NCBI RefSeq assembly: GCF_900112615.1 | Contig: NZ_FOMK01000003.1 | Span: 930,001 to 994,000 of the forward strand | Length of the DNA: 64,000 nucleotides | Source: Chitinophaga sp. CF118 | Lineage (GTDB): Bacteria; Bacteroidota; Bacteroidia; Chitinophagales; Chitinophagaceae | Direction of reading: 5' to 3' | In this document: positions 7,293 through 16,128 of the stretch, in pieces | Numbering within the stretch: position 1 is the stretch's first letter | Layout: every line of letters starts with the position of its first letter | Program-made: the position numbers and the translations under genes | The notes under the pieces: model-generated | The model's database searches: none | Told to the model about the DNA's origin: nothing | The model's input: only the letters and a program-made list of their open reading frames with translations

Positions 7293-8024
7293 CTACCTGT
7301 AGTTCCTGATATAATCAGCCAGTTCCTCTTTACTTTTTGAAAAGGTAAACACCTCATTTATTATAAAGTAATTATTCTTGTCTACAGTTCTTCCGTAAGC
7401 ATATTTTGCAAAGTCCAGTTTGCGGTCTTCAAAAGAAAAGAGTTTAACGAGTTCTTTTACCTGTACAGTGGTGAAATAGTTGTTGTCAGCAATCTGCCGG
7501 GCGACAGTCATACGGCTATTATCAAAACTTTCTTTACGAATGGTTTCACGAGCCATATTAAATGCGTTATCTGACATCTGCTGGGGAGAACGAGGCGTAT
7601 TGTTATTTATTGGAGGATAGTTATTATCCCTGTCCCAGTCCCTTCCTCCGTTTCCACGGTCCATATTATCATAGTAATCACCTCTGGACAGTGGTTGCTC
7701 ATCAATCAAAGCCTTACCAAAGCGATTTACTACAATGTCTGTATATACCTGGGATTTCAGTATTACGTTAGCATTATACACCATTTGCCCATAAGCCGGG
7801 TTATTCCATCTTTCTTTTTTAGCCAGGAAGAGTTTCACGGAATGATATCCTGGTGTAAGATCTTCTATTGTCAGTGAATTATCCTGACAGATATAATTTC
7901 TATCGTCGATCAGGATGCGTATTGCCGCATTACCAGCCATCGTAATGCTTAGTTTAGTCTGCGCATGCAACACGGTCGACATAGTAAGAAAAAAGCATAG
8001 GGGAAGCACGTTTCTAACATTCAT
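7293..8024 (-). CDS. Secreted DUF4476 domain protein
   Basis: The 243 residues start with a Sec signal peptide ending LHAQ (about residue 22). A beta-rich N-terminal part (residues 25-105, IRILIDDRNYICQDNSLTIEDLTPGYHSVKLFLAK) resembles PEGA-like carriers. An Asn/Asp/Arg-rich linker follows (DRGNGGRDWDRDNNYPP). The C-terminus, about residues 150-243, is the DUF4476 helical domain: FDNSRMTVARQIADNNYFTTVQVKELVKLFSFEDRKLDFAKYAY. The domain is common in Bacteroidota and has no known activity. Location is predicted periplasmic or surface. It is monocistronic. Confidence 0.85.
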   Translation of the reverse strand: MNVRNVLPLCFFLTMSTVLHAQTKLSITMAGNAAIRILIDDRNYICQDNSLTIEDLTPGYHSVKLFLAKKERWNNPAYGQMVYNANVILKSQVYTDIVVNRFGKALIDEQPLSRGDYYDNMDRGNGGRDWDRDNNYPPINNNTPRSPQQMSDNAFNMARETIRKESFDNSRMTVARQIADNNYFTTVQVKELVKLFSFEDRKLDFAKYAYGRTVDKNNYFIINEVFTFSKSKEELADYIRNYR

Positions 8025-8069
8025 GGTATAGGTTTGGCTCTAAATTAGCCTCTTTTACCGGTTAAAGCA

Positions 8070-8107
8070 AGCCTATACTCAGCCAGGATGCTGGTATAGG
8101 CTTTTTA
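8070..8107. terminator. Stem-loop downstream of the lanthipeptide-like gene
   Basis: AGCCTATAC(T)CAGC pairs with GCTGGTATAGGCT with one bulged base. It lies 20 bp beyond the stop codon of the 48-codon leftward gene and upstream of the DUF4476 gene. The T-run is better on the plus strand (TTTTT) than on the minus strand, so the direction of termination is uncertain. Confidence 0.5.
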
Positions 8108-8126
8108 ATCGGCCCTATCTGAAACG

Positions 8127-8273
8127 TTATAAATTTTCAGTCGGCCAGCTGCAAATACATACAGATTCAGGCAGGGTAGGTTTTTGCCCTTTCGTAGTCT
8201 GTTGTTTTGTAGCACTTAAATTTGCAATTTTGATCTTTTCGAGATGCAGTTTTTGCACTGTTTTCTTTTTCAT
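8127..8273 (-). CDS. Putative class I lanthipeptide-type precursor peptide (orphan)
   Basis: An ATG at 8273 opens a 48-codon frame ending TAA at 8127. The first 20 residues, MKKKTVQKLHLEKIKIANLS, have the Lys-rich K(K)LxLxKxxIAxL pattern that I know from leaders of Bacteroidota class I lanthipeptide precursors (pinensin-like). The C-terminal part holds a possible core with Thr, Ser and two Cys (TLPESVCICSWPTENL), the residues needed for dehydration and thioether rings. No dehydratase (LanB), cyclase (LanC), protease or transporter gene is present in the window, so the gene is an orphan, as is common for this group. A stem-loop follows it. The identification rests on leader resemblance only. 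Confidence 0.55.
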   Translation of the reverse strand: MKKKTVQKLHLEKIKIANLSATKQQTTKGQKPTLPESVCICSWPTENL

Positions 8274-8405
8274 GTGAATATAATTTAGGGTTAAGAAAAA
8301 TAAGCGTTCAGGAGACTTGGGAATGTACTTTATAACGTAGTATGAATATAATAATATATTTTTAAGGTTGGGGATATTTACTTACCAAGATAAATTAGAG
8401 CGAGA

Positions 8406-8927
8406 ATGCATGGAATTAAATACATAGAAGAATTTGTAAGCGCTCCGGAAGAGCTGTTCCGATTATTGAAAGTAAATGTTGAATGGGACAACAGGATGGC
8501 CAACAGGAAAACCGCAAGTTTTGGAGTAGCGTATAATTATTCTCAACTCAGTTATCCTTATACAAGGTTCATTCCCGAACTGGAGGATATTGCTACCAGA
8601 ATTGAAGAGGAGTTTGGCTTTGAACCCAATAACTGCCTGATCAATTACTACCTTGATGGTAATTCGAAAATGGGATTTCATTCAGACCAGACAGATTTGC
8701 TGGTTGAGAATACCGGAATCGCCATATTATCAGTAGGAGAAACCAGAACACTGCGATTCAGAAAAATACAGGAGCAGGATGAGTTGATCGACTTTGAACT
8801 ACCCTCCGGGTCATTAATATATATGACACAGGAAGTACAACGGGTCTGGCAACACTCTATTCCTCAGTCTGATACCAGTAATGGAAGGATGAGCCTGACG
8901 TTCAGACAGATAAAGCATCTCATTTAA
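8406..8927 (+). CDS. AlkB-like 2-oxoglutarate/Fe(II)-dependent dioxygenase
   Basis: The 173 residues carry the AlkB double-stranded beta-helix signature. MGFHSDQTD supplies the metal-binding HxD, WQHSIP supplies the distal His, and RMSLTFR supplies the Arg pair that binds 2-oxoglutarate. INYYLDGNSKMGFHSD is the typical nucleotide-flipping and Fe-site strand. Family members oxidatively demethylate alkylated bases in DNA or RNA. The protein is short (E. coli AlkB has 216 residues) and resembles the compact bacterial or ALKBH2/3-like type. No repair partner genes or SOS box are evident nearby. Confidence 0.9.
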   Translation: MHGIKYIEEFVSAPEELFRLLKVNVEWDNRMANRKTASFGVAYNYSQLSYPYTRFIPELEDIATRIEEEFGFEPNNCLINYYLDGNSKMGFHSDQTDLLVENTGIAILSVGETRTLRFRKIQEQDELIDFELPSGSLIYMTQEVQRVWQHSIPQSDTSNGRMSLTFRQIKHLI

Positions 8928-8945
8928 AGATATAAGCGAAATTTT

Positions 8946-8953
8946 ATAGCTTT
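8946..8953 (+). promoter_or_regulatory. Possible -7 box upstream of a 37-codon ORF
   Basis: TAGCTTTA matches the Bacteroidota -7 consensus TAnnTTTG in 7 of 8 positions and lies 21 bp before the ATG at 8974. No clear -33 box was found. Confidence 0.25.
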
Positions 8954-8973
8954 ACAGCCAAACCTATTTACCT

Positions 8974-9087
8974 ATGAATACCCGAACAGATATCCAATTC
9001 GTAAAGAAGAGATATGCAGGCATATCAGATATTTTATTACAAATCAAAGAGGAGGTTTTGCAAGACCCGGAGCGTAAAAGATACTAA
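8974..9087 (+). pseudogene. Possible remnant of a small conserved Bacteroidota gene
   Basis: A 37-codon ORF starts MNTRTDIQFVKKRYAGISD. From memory this resembles the N-terminus of a small family (MNTxxDIxxIKxxYxxxSDEQL...) that normally continues with an extended helical part. Here only a short tail (IKEEVLQDPERKRY) follows before TAA, which suggests an internal deletion or a decayed copy. A possible -7 box stands in front. It could equally be a real micropeptide or chance; confidence is low. Confidence 0.25.
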
Positions 9088-9177
9088 GGGACAGTTAACA
9101 GGTATTACAGTATTAATTTGTACTTGGGTACTTTTTTCAGCTAAACTATATTATTCGTTTTCAATAAGTCTTTTATC

Positions 9178-11853
9178 ATGCTAAAATCCACATCAGGTTT
9201 CAGGGCCCTTGCCACTGCATTGCTTATCAGTGCGTTTTTTACTTCCGTTTCCATGGCACAGTCAGTTGCCCTGGAATGTGAATATCTCCATAATCCTATT
9301 GGTATAGATTCCCGTAATCCCCGGTTATCCTGGAAAATGGAGGACAAACGGGAGGGTAGCCTGCAAAAAGCCTACTGGGTTCATGTGGACACTGATTCCA
9401 GCGCAGTAGCAGCAGGAGAGGGGAAAATCTGGAATACCGTATGGGTAAGATCAGACAGCAACCATGTAGTGTTTAATGGTCAGCCACTACAGCCATTTAC
9501 AAAATATTACTGGAGAGTAGAGTTAATCGACCACGAAGGAAGGAAACTGACAGGTGGACCAATTGCCAGTTTTGAAACCGGTATGATGGACATGAAGAAC
9601 TGGGTCGGCTCCTGGATCTCAGATAATGAGGACTGCGATATAAAACCTGCTCCTTATTTCAGGAGGACTTTTAACACATCTAAAAGGGTAGTATCTGCGC
9701 GGGCATACATTGCTGTTGCCGGTTTATACGAGTTATACATTAACGGGGAAAAAATAGGGAATCACCGCATGGATCCCATGTATACCCGGTTTGACCGCAG
9801 AACATTATACCTCACCTACGATGTAACATCTCAGTTGCAATCAGGTAAAAATGCAATCGGTGTATTGCTGGGTAACGGATGGTATAATCACCAGTCCACA
9901 GCGGTATGGAATTTCCACAATGCTCCCTGGCGCAATCGTCCTGCTTTTTGCCTGGACCTCAGAATTACCTACGAAGACGGTACCACTGAAATTATTAGCT
10001 CAGGCAAAAGCTGGAAAACAGCACAGAGCCCTATTATCTTTAACAGTATTTACACTGCAGAACATTATGATGCCCGCCTCGTAAAAACAGGCTGGAACAC
10101 ACCTGGTTATGACGATAAGGAATGGAAAAATGTGATCTACCGCCAGGCACCTTCTACCAACATTGTAGCGCAGGTGATGCACCCGATAAGGAATGTTGAA
10201 GAGATTCCTGCATACACCATGACGAAATTCAATGATACCAACTACATTTTTAACCTGGGAAGAAATATCGCAGGTGTGAGTAAGATTACGGTAAAAGGAG
10301 ATGCGGGAACTGTAATCCGCCTCAGACATGCAGAGCGTTTATATCCTGATGGACATACTGACATCTCTAATATAGACGTGCATTACCGTCCTACGGATTC
10401 TACTGATCTCTTCCAGACAGATGTTTATATTCTGAGTGGGAAGGGCGAAGAAACTTTTATGCCACATTTTAATTACAAGGGCTTCCAGTATGTTGAAATT
10501 AATAGTAGCAATCCTATAACTCTCAGAAAGGAAAGCCTGGTAGGTTATTTTATGCATAGTGATGTACCTGCTGTTGGTCATATTTCTTCTTCAAATCCGT
10601 TAATAGACAAGATCTGGTCTGCCACCAATAATTCGTATCTCTCTAACCTGTTCGGCTATCCTACGGATTGTCCGCAAAGGGAAAAGAATGGCTGGACAGG
10701 CGATGCACAGATTGCGATAGAAACCGGATTGTACAGCTTTGACGGGATCACTATCTATGAAAAATGGCTGGCCGATCACCGCGATGAACAGCAGCCGAAT
10801 GGCGTATTACCTTCTATTATTCCTACAAATGGCTGGGGTTATGAGTGGGGTAATGGTCCTGACTGGACCAGCACTATTGCAATTATCCCCTGGAATATTT
10901 ATCTCTTTTACGGAGATAAGAAGTTATTGTCCGACTGCTACGACAATATCAAACGTTACGTAGATCATATTGATCTTATAAGCCCAACAGGACTAACTAC
11001 CTGGGGATTGGGAGACTGGGTTCCTGTGAAGTCTGTAACGCCCGTTGAACTGACTTCCACCTGTTATTATTATGCAGATGCATTGATCCTGTCCAACGCA
11101 GCAAAGATCCTCGGTAATCAGGCCGATTATGAGAAATACCTGGCCCTTTCCGTTAAAATTAAGAACGCATTTAATAATAAATATTTAAATAAAGGAACTG
11201 CTATTTATGGAACCGGATTGCAAACGGAATTAAGTGCTCCGCTTTACTGGGGACTAGTTCCAGACGCATTGAAAAGCAATGTAGCAGCCAATCTTGCCAA
11301 ACGAGTGGAAACTGACCAGTTCCATCTGGATGTTGGTTTATTAGGACAAAAAGCAATCCTGAATGCCCTGAGTGAAAATGGTTATGCTGATATTGCGTAT
11401 AAAATAGCTTCTCAGAAAACATATCCTTCCTGGGGCTGGTGGATTGAGAGCGGTGCTACTACTTTGTATGAAAACTGGAAGATCGATGCAAAGAGTGATG
11501 CTTCCATGAACCATATTATGTTTGGCGAAATTGGTGCGTGGATCTATAAAGGTCTTGGTGGTATTAAACCAGATCCTTCATATCCGGGTTTTAAAAACGT
11601 ATTACTTGCTCCTAATTTTGTAGCAGGTCTTGATCATTTTGAAGCAACGCATAATGGTCCATATGGTACTATCAGTTCTTCCTGGACAAAAACTGGTAAG
11701 AAAGTAGTTTACACTGTGATTATTCCACCAAATTCAACTGCTACGGTTACACTGCCGGTTGTAAAGGGTTTAAAACCGTATCTGAATGGTACTGTAGTGG
11801 AAGAGGCAATGACCTTATTGCAGTCAGGTACTTATGAGTTTAACTGGAAATGA
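9178..11853 (+). CDS. Secreted GH78 alpha-L-rhamnosidase
   Basis: The 891-residue protein has an N-terminal Sec signal (ATALLISAFFTSVSMAQ) and the usual rhamnosidase layout: an N-terminal fibronectin-like domain (RNPRLSWKM, YYWRVELID), a carbohydrate-binding jelly-roll (about 140-320), a concanavalin-like domain, an (alpha/alpha)6 barrel (about 470-800) and a C-terminal beta domain. Family hallmarks are CPQREKNGWTGDAQ, which carries the general acid region, and GATTLYENW, which carries the base Glu. The enzyme releases terminal L-rhamnose from pectic rhamnogalacturonan or from glycosides in the periplasm. The ATG at 9178 directly precedes the signal peptide. It is monocistronic, followed by a terminator. 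No Sus genes adjoin it. Confidence 0.93.
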   Translation: MLKSTSGFRALATALLISAFFTSVSMAQSVALECEYLHNPIGIDSRNPRLSWKMEDKREGSLQKAYWVHVDTDSSAVAAGEGKIWNTVWVRSDSNHVVFNGQPLQPFTKYYWRVELIDHEGRKLTGGPIASFETGMMDMKNWVGSWISDNEDCDIKPAPYFRRTFNTSKRVVSARAYIAVAGLYELYINGEKIGNHRMDPMYTRFDRRTLYLTYDVTSQLQSGKNAIGVLLGNGWYNHQSTAVWNFHNAPWRNRPAFCLDLRITYEDGTTEIISSGKSWKTAQSPIIFNSIYTAEHYDARLVKTGWNTPGYDDKEWKNVIYRQAPSTNIVAQVMHPIRNVEEIPAYTMTKFNDTNYIFNLGRNIAGVSKITVKGDAGTVIRLRHAERLYPDGHTDISNIDVHYRPTDSTDLFQTDVYILSGKGEETFMPHFNYKGFQYVEINSSNPITLRKESLVGYFMHSDVPAVGHISSSNPLIDKIWSATNNSYLSNLFGYPTDCPQREKNGWTGDAQIAIETGLYSFDGITIYEKWLADHRDEQQPNGVLPSIIPTNGWGYEWGNGPDWTSTIAIIPWNIYLFYGDKKLLSDCYDNIKRYVDHIDLISPTGLTTWGLGDWVPVKSVTPVELTSTCYYYADALILSNAAKILGNQADYEKYLALSVKIKNAFNNKYLNKGTAIYGTGLQTELSAPLYWGLVPDALKSNVAANLAKRVETDQFHLDVGLLGQKAILNALSENGYADIAYKIASQKTYPSWGWWIESGATTLYENWKIDAKSDASMNHIMFGEIGAWIYKGLGGIKPDPSYPGFKNVLLAPNFVAGLDHFEATHNGPYGTISSSWTKTGKKVVYTVIIPPNSTATVTLPVVKGLKPYLNGTVVEEAMTLLQSGTYEFNWK

Positions 11854-11869
11854 TTTTAATGCTTTTTAT

Positions 11870-11901
11870 CGGAGGGGCTGGCAACAGGCTCTCCGTTTTT
11901 A
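11870..11901 (+). terminator. Rho-independent terminator after the rhamnosidase gene
   Basis: An 11-bp imperfect stem (CGGAGGGGCTG / CAGGCTCTCCG, one mismatch and one G-T pair) with a 4-nt loop is followed by TTTTTATA, 17 bp after the stop codon. Confidence 0.75.
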
Positions 11902-12157
11902 TATCCGAGATAATTTATGGATTTGAATAAGTATAAGAGAAGAATTTTAATATTCAGGCATTTATTTATGCAAGTAAATTTATTATATTGCTAATCTATA
12001 GGGGGCGCTTATTTTGGGTGCTTTTAAAAAAGGGAGGGCAAAAAAAAGACCCGGATGCATGCAAGCAGCGGCAAACCGGGAATAACACTTCGAAGATAAT
12101 AATATCTTTCGAATAATTAAACATTTAATCCAAATTTCTTTCAAAAATTGTTTGTTA
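11902..12157. other. Intergenic region upstream of the Abi gene
   Basis: This AT-rich stretch contains one G/C-rich patch (about 12001-12090) with a possible CCCGG/CCGGG pairing around a GCATGC palindrome. It may be a structured leader of the Abi gene, but I cannot assign it to any RNA family. No gene is seen. Confidence 0.35.
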
Positions 12158-12859
12158 ATGAAATACGCTGAATTTGAAAGGTTAATCTCATCCCCGAGAT
12201 TAGTCAGATACAAAGCCGCATGTAATAATAATGCGCGCAGAATTTATAGCCTTTATCGGGCTAATATACGAATCTCAAAAGCCTTCCTGGCTGTTTTAGG
12301 TATTTTCGAGGTTGTTCTGAGAAATAAAATTGACTTACATTACCGGGCACAATATTCAGCGATAACCGGTGATCCTGATTGGCTATTGGCGTCGACTCTG
12401 CCAGGAGGGTTTTTAGTCCGTAATGATTGCCAAAACTCTGTCAATAAAATAATGGGAGTATATGATGAATTGGGATCTGATTATACACATGATAAATTAT
12501 TAGCGAAGTTAAGTTTCGGATTTTGGAAACATCTATTCGCCGGTAGACAGTTTCATGCAGGAGGAAGTACCTTGCTGGCTATTTTTCCTAATATTCCCTT
12601 CCATCATAATCAGACTTTCATCTATCATAAATTGAGTAAAATAAATTCAATCAGGAATAGGGTAGCTCATCATGAGGCAATCTGTTTTGGTACAGGAAAT
12701 ACGATTGGGACTGCCTATGCCAGATCACATTTTCAGGAAATGATTGATCTGCTAAGCTATATGGACATTAACAGTCAGCAACTCTTTTATGGAGTAGATA
12801 ATGTGTTAAAGGAAGCCAACTATATTGATACGCTTTCAAATGTAGCAATAGCAGTCTAA
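12158..12859 (+). CDS. Abi family protein (Abi_2/AbiD-like HEPN)
   Basis: The start MKYAEFERLISSPRLVRYKAAC, then the arrangement AxxLYxxNxxISKAFLAVLGIFEVVLRNKID, is typical of Abi_2 (AbiD/AbiF-like) proteins. Near residue 166 the sequence SIRNRVAHHEAI supplies the Rx4H motif of HEPN ribonucleases. Relatives abort phage infection, in some cases by cleaving RNA. The 234-residue length fits the short form of the family. An ATG two codons upstream (12152) is possible, but the MKY start matches relatives better. No antitoxin, methylase or other defence gene adjoins, so it would act as a stand-alone system. Confidence 0.85.
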   Translation: MKYAEFERLISSPRLVRYKAACNNNARRIYSLYRANIRISKAFLAVLGIFEVVLRNKIDLHYRAQYSAITGDPDWLLASTLPGGFLVRNDCQNSVNKIMGVYDELGSDYTHDKLLAKLSFGFWKHLFAGRQFHAGGSTLLAIFPNIPFHHNQTFIYHKLSKINSIRNRVAHHEAICFGTGNTIGTAYARSHFQEMIDLLSYMDINSQQLFYGVDNVLKEANYIDTLSNVAIAV

Positions 12860-12925
12860 TCCATACCGTTTTATGGAAATGTTAACATCTCTTTTTCGTA
12901 ACTTTATAGGCAATCATAAATTGAT

Positions 12926-13222
12926 ATGGCTACATTTTCAGAAGTTATAAATAGTGATAAACCGGTATTGGTAGATTTCTTTGCAACCTGGTGCGGACCG
13001 TGTAAAACGATGACGCCAATATTGGAGCAGTTAAAGCAAAAAGTAGGAACGGATGCAACGATTATAAAAATAGATGTTGATAAAAATCCTGCAGCTGCAT
13101 CAGCATACCAGGTACAGGGTGTACCCACTCTGATCCTGTTCAAAAAGGGAAAGATCCTTTGGAGGCAATCCGGGGTTGTTCCTGCTGGTAACCTTGAGCA
13201 GCTTATTAAACAAAATATGTAA
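12926..13222 (+). CDS. Thioredoxin
   Basis: The 98-residue protein is a minimal thioredoxin: VLVDFFATWCGPCKTMTPILEQL with the WCGPC redox motif near residue 28, the cis-Pro loop GVPTLILFKKGK, and the family's usual length. There is no signal peptide, so it is cytoplasmic and would reduce protein disulfides with electrons from thioredoxin reductase. It is a single gene between the Abi gene and the acyltransferase-trehalase pair, closed by a strong terminator. A possible TAACTTTA -7 element lies about 25 bp upstream. Confidence 0.93.
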   Translation: MATFSEVINSDKPVLVDFFATWCGPCKTMTPILEQLKQKVGTDATIIKIDVDKNPAAASAYQVQGVPTLILFKKGKILWRQSGVVPAGNLEQLIKQNM

Positions 13223-13244
13223 AACTTATTATGCTTATCCTTAA

Positions 13245-13275
13245 AAAAGCCGCAGAAATGCGGCTTTTCTTTTTG
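13245..13275 (+). terminator. Rho-independent terminator after thioredoxin
   Basis: The stem AAAAGCCGCA / TGCGGCTTTT with a GAAA tetraloop is followed by CTTTTTG. Confidence 0.9.
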
Positions 13276-13335
13276 TTATTAATTTCCGGCGAATATTTGT
13301 ATGTTTAGCTATTACAACTTATTACAACCAAAATC

Positions 13336-14514
13336 ATGATGAAATTATCTCAGCGTCTGTTATCTATTGATGCATTCCGGGCTATCACCATGCTGACAAT
13401 GATATTTGTAAATGATGTGAGTGGCGTCAGTAATATCCCTGCGTGGATCGAACACGTAAAGGCCAACGAAGACGGTCTTGGATTCGCAGATACGGTTTTC
13501 CCTGCTTTCCTGTTCATTGTAGGGCTTTCCATTCCAATTGCCATTGGCCGACGAATTAGCCGGCAGGAGTCTTTCTGGGGTACAGAGTGGCATATTATTG
13601 TGCGATCTGTTGCGCTGATAGTAATGGGGTTTTTCCATGTAAATCTTGAAAGTTATAATAATGAAGCAGCATTGCTACCTCATGCCGTATGGGAAATCCT
13701 GATCACGATAGGTTTCTTCCTGATATGGCTGGATTATCCGGAAACAATAAACCGTACGCGTAAATACCTGCTGATGGGTACAGGGGTGTTGTTGTTATTA
13801 CTAATGGCTATACTCTATAAAGGTGGTAGTACTCCCGAAAATTCTCATTGGATGAGACCTTCATGGTGGGGCATCCTGGGAATTATAGGCTGGGCTTACC
13901 TGGTATGTGCTACATTGTTCCTGCTGGTAAAAGGCCGGTTTCCGGCTTTAGTCGCTATCCTTGCGGCATTTTTGTTGATAAACATTACTAATCATGGTGG
14001 CTGGTTCACTACAAAGTTGTGGCTGATTGGTGATGGTAGTTCTGTATCGCTGATCATGGCGGGAGCCGTGGTTTCCTCCCTCTACATTAAACTAATGAAG
14101 GATGACAAAAGGAATACCCAACTGCTGACTTTTGCCCTGCTGGGAATAGGGGGCATTGCTGCGGGGATCATATTGCGACCATATACAGATGGTATTTCAA
14201 AGATCCGTTCTACACCTGCCTGGGTGCTGATCTGTTCCGGAATTAGTATATTAGTGTTTAACGTGACGATATGGCTGGTGGATGTAAAAGGGAAAATGAA
14301 CTGGTTCAACCGGATCCGGCCTGCAGGAACAAGTACGCTTACCTGTTATCTGATTCCTTATCTGTTGTATTCTATATTCGAGCTGGTACATTTTCATTTC
14401 CCCACCTTTCTGAGTGAAGGCTTTGGCGGTATCATCAGGTCTATAGCGGTGGCTTTTGCAGTGATTCTTATTGTAGGATGGATGGAGAAGAAAAAAGTGA
14501 GGCTGAAAATCTAG
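13336..14514 (+). CDS. DUF5009 / heparan-alpha-glucosaminide N-acetyltransferase-like membrane acyltransferase
   Basis: The 392-residue polytopic protein begins RLLSIDAFRAITMLTMIFVNDV, the standard first helix of the DUF5009/NagX/HGSNAT family, with about ten further hydrophobic helices. GFADTVFPAFLFIVGLSIPIAI is the second conserved helix. Human HGSNAT transfers acetyl from cytosolic acetyl-CoA to luminal glucosamine across the membrane, and the bacterial homologues are thought to acylate sugars similarly. It stands 22 bp before a periplasmic trehalase gene, so a role in sugar modification near the envelope is plausible. A second ATG one codon in (13339) is an equal start choice. Confidence 0.85.
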   Translation: MMKLSQRLLSIDAFRAITMLTMIFVNDVSGVSNIPAWIEHVKANEDGLGFADTVFPAFLFIVGLSIPIAIGRRISRQESFWGTEWHIIVRSVALIVMGFFHVNLESYNNEAALLPHAVWEILITIGFFLIWLDYPETINRTRKYLLMGTGVLLLLLMAILYKGGSTPENSHWMRPSWWGILGIIGWAYLVCATLFLLVKGRFPALVAILAAFLLINITNHGGWFTTKLWLIGDGSSVSLIMAGAVVSSLYIKLMKDDKRNTQLLTFALLGIGGIAAGIILRPYTDGISKIRSTPAWVLICSGISILVFNVTIWLVDVKGKMNWFNRIRPAGTSTLTCYLIPYLLYSIFELVHFHFPTFLSEGFGGIIRSIAVAFAVILIVGWMEKKKVRLKI

Positions 14515-14536
14515 TAATAATATTAACTTCAGCTAC

Positions 14537-16117
14537 ATGAGCCAGAAGTCCCCATTACTTATTATTATAGTTACCCTGCTTTTCATTGCTGCTTGCCGGC
14601 CTAAAGTGGTGATTAAACGTACCAGCCCTAAAGCCGAATTCCCCGGATTATTCCAGGATGTTCAATCGGCAAATATTTTCGAAGACAGTAAAACATTTGC
14701 CGATTGTATTGCGAATGATGATCCTGAAAAGATTCTAAGGTTGTATGAAGAAGAAAAGAATGGTAAAGATTTTAATCTGAAGGCGTTTGTAGGTAAACAC
14801 TTTACTATACCGCAACCCATAGCAGGCAAATATGTTACAGATACTAATCAGCCCGTGGATGCACATATCAATGCATTATGGGATGTGCTTAAACGTGAGC
14901 CTGATCAATATAATGCAGGAAGTTCCCTGATCAATCTGCCATTTTCATATGTAGTGCCGGGGGGCCGTTTCCGTGAGATTTACTATTGGGATAGTTATTT
15001 TACTTTCCTGGGATTACAGGAAAGCGGACGTACCGACCTGATTAAGAATATGGTGGATAATTTTTCCTGGCTGGTCTCCACTTATGGTTTTATACCCAAT
15101 GGTAACCGTACTTATTATTTAACCCGTTCACAGCCTCCTTTTTTTGCATTAATGGTGAAATTGATGCTGGCTGGTCATCCTGATAAAGAAAAGGAGATCT
15201 TGTCCACCTATAAAATGGCTTTGGAGATAGAATATAATTTCTGGATGGCAGGAGCTACCCTGGGGAAAACAATGGGACATGTGGTAATCATGCCGGATAG
15301 TGCGGTTCTTAACCGTTATTATGATACTGGTAACTGGCCCAGGGAAGAGGCATGGACAGAAGATGTTGCAACTGCGGCAAGATCTGGCAGGAAGCCGGTA
15401 GAGGATGTTTACCGGGAATTGCGCACCGGGGCAGAATCCGGCTGGGATTATAGCAGCCGGTGGCTGGCCGATGGTAAGACATTGGAAACTATCCACATCA
15501 CAGATATTGTGCCTGTAGATCTCAACTGTCTGCTGTACTACCTGGAAAGCCTGTTGGCTTCTACTTACAAAATACAGGGAGATACTGTGAGAGCTGATAA
15601 TATGAAGCTGGCTGCTACGAAAAGGATAGAGGCAATCCAGCGCTATTGCTGGGATAAGCAGGAAGGATGGTTCCGGGATTATGACTTTAAAAAAGGAATG
15701 CAGACGGCAAGTGTAAGTCTTGCAGGGATGTACCCTTTCTTCTTTGAAATAGCACGGAAGGGACAGGCAGATAGTATGGTAACAGTACTGCGCCGCGATT
15801 TCCTGAAACCCGGAGGGTTAGTGACTACACCGGTACAAACAGGGCAGCAGTGGGATGCTCCAAACGGATGGGCTCCATTGCAGTATATGTCTGTAACCGG
15901 ATTACTAAAATATCATAAAGATTCACTCGCTCATGATATCGCTACCCGCTGGACACACGAAAACATCAAGATCTTCAGGCAGACGGGTAAACTGCTGGAA
16001 AAATATAATGTGGTAGATACCTCACTGGCCGGAGGCGGAGGAGAGTATCCTAACCAGGATGGTTTCGGGTGGACTAACGGTGTATTATTAAAGTTCCTTT
16101 TGTTATCTAAAAAGTAA
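14537..16117 (+). CDS. treA: Periplasmic GH37 trehalase (lipoprotein)
   Basis: The 526 residues begin with a lipoprotein signal (LLIIIVTLLFIAAC). Both trehalase signatures are present: PGGRFREIYYWDSY at about residue 141 and QQWDAPNGWAP at about residue 437, plus the Gly-rich GGGGEYPNQDGFGWTNGV near the C-terminus. The enzyme splits trehalose into two glucose units by inversion. ESGWDYSSRW contains the expected acidic active-site residue. The gene follows the acyltransferase gene by 22 bp and probably shares its transcript. It ends 11 bp from the convergent cytochrome gene. Confidence 0.93.
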   Translation: MSQKSPLLIIIVTLLFIAACRPKVVIKRTSPKAEFPGLFQDVQSANIFEDSKTFADCIANDDPEKILRLYEEEKNGKDFNLKAFVGKHFTIPQPIAGKYVTDTNQPVDAHINALWDVLKREPDQYNAGSSLINLPFSYVVPGGRFREIYYWDSYFTFLGLQESGRTDLIKNMVDNFSWLVSTYGFIPNGNRTYYLTRSQPPFFALMVKLMLAGHPDKEKEILSTYKMALEIEYNFWMAGATLGKTMGHVVIMPDSAVLNRYYDTGNWPREEAWTEDVATAARSGRKPVEDVYRELRTGAESGWDYSSRWLADGKTLETIHITDIVPVDLNCLLYYLESLLASTYKIQGDTVRADNMKLAATKRIEAIQRYCWDKQEGWFRDYDFKKGMQTASVSLAGMYPFFFEIARKGQADSMVTVLRRDFLKPGGLVTTPVQTGQQWDAPNGWAPLQYMSVTGLLKYHKDSLAHDIATRWTHENIKIFRQTGKLLEKYNVVDTSLAGGGGEYPNQDGFGWTNGVLLKFLLLSKK

Positions 16118-16128
16118 GGTAAACAGTT

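Noticed and set aside
12001..12090. Structured RNA or riboswitch upstream of the Abi gene
   Set aside because: Only a short CCCGG/CCGGG pairing is evident and it fits no riboswitch or ncRNA family I can recognise.
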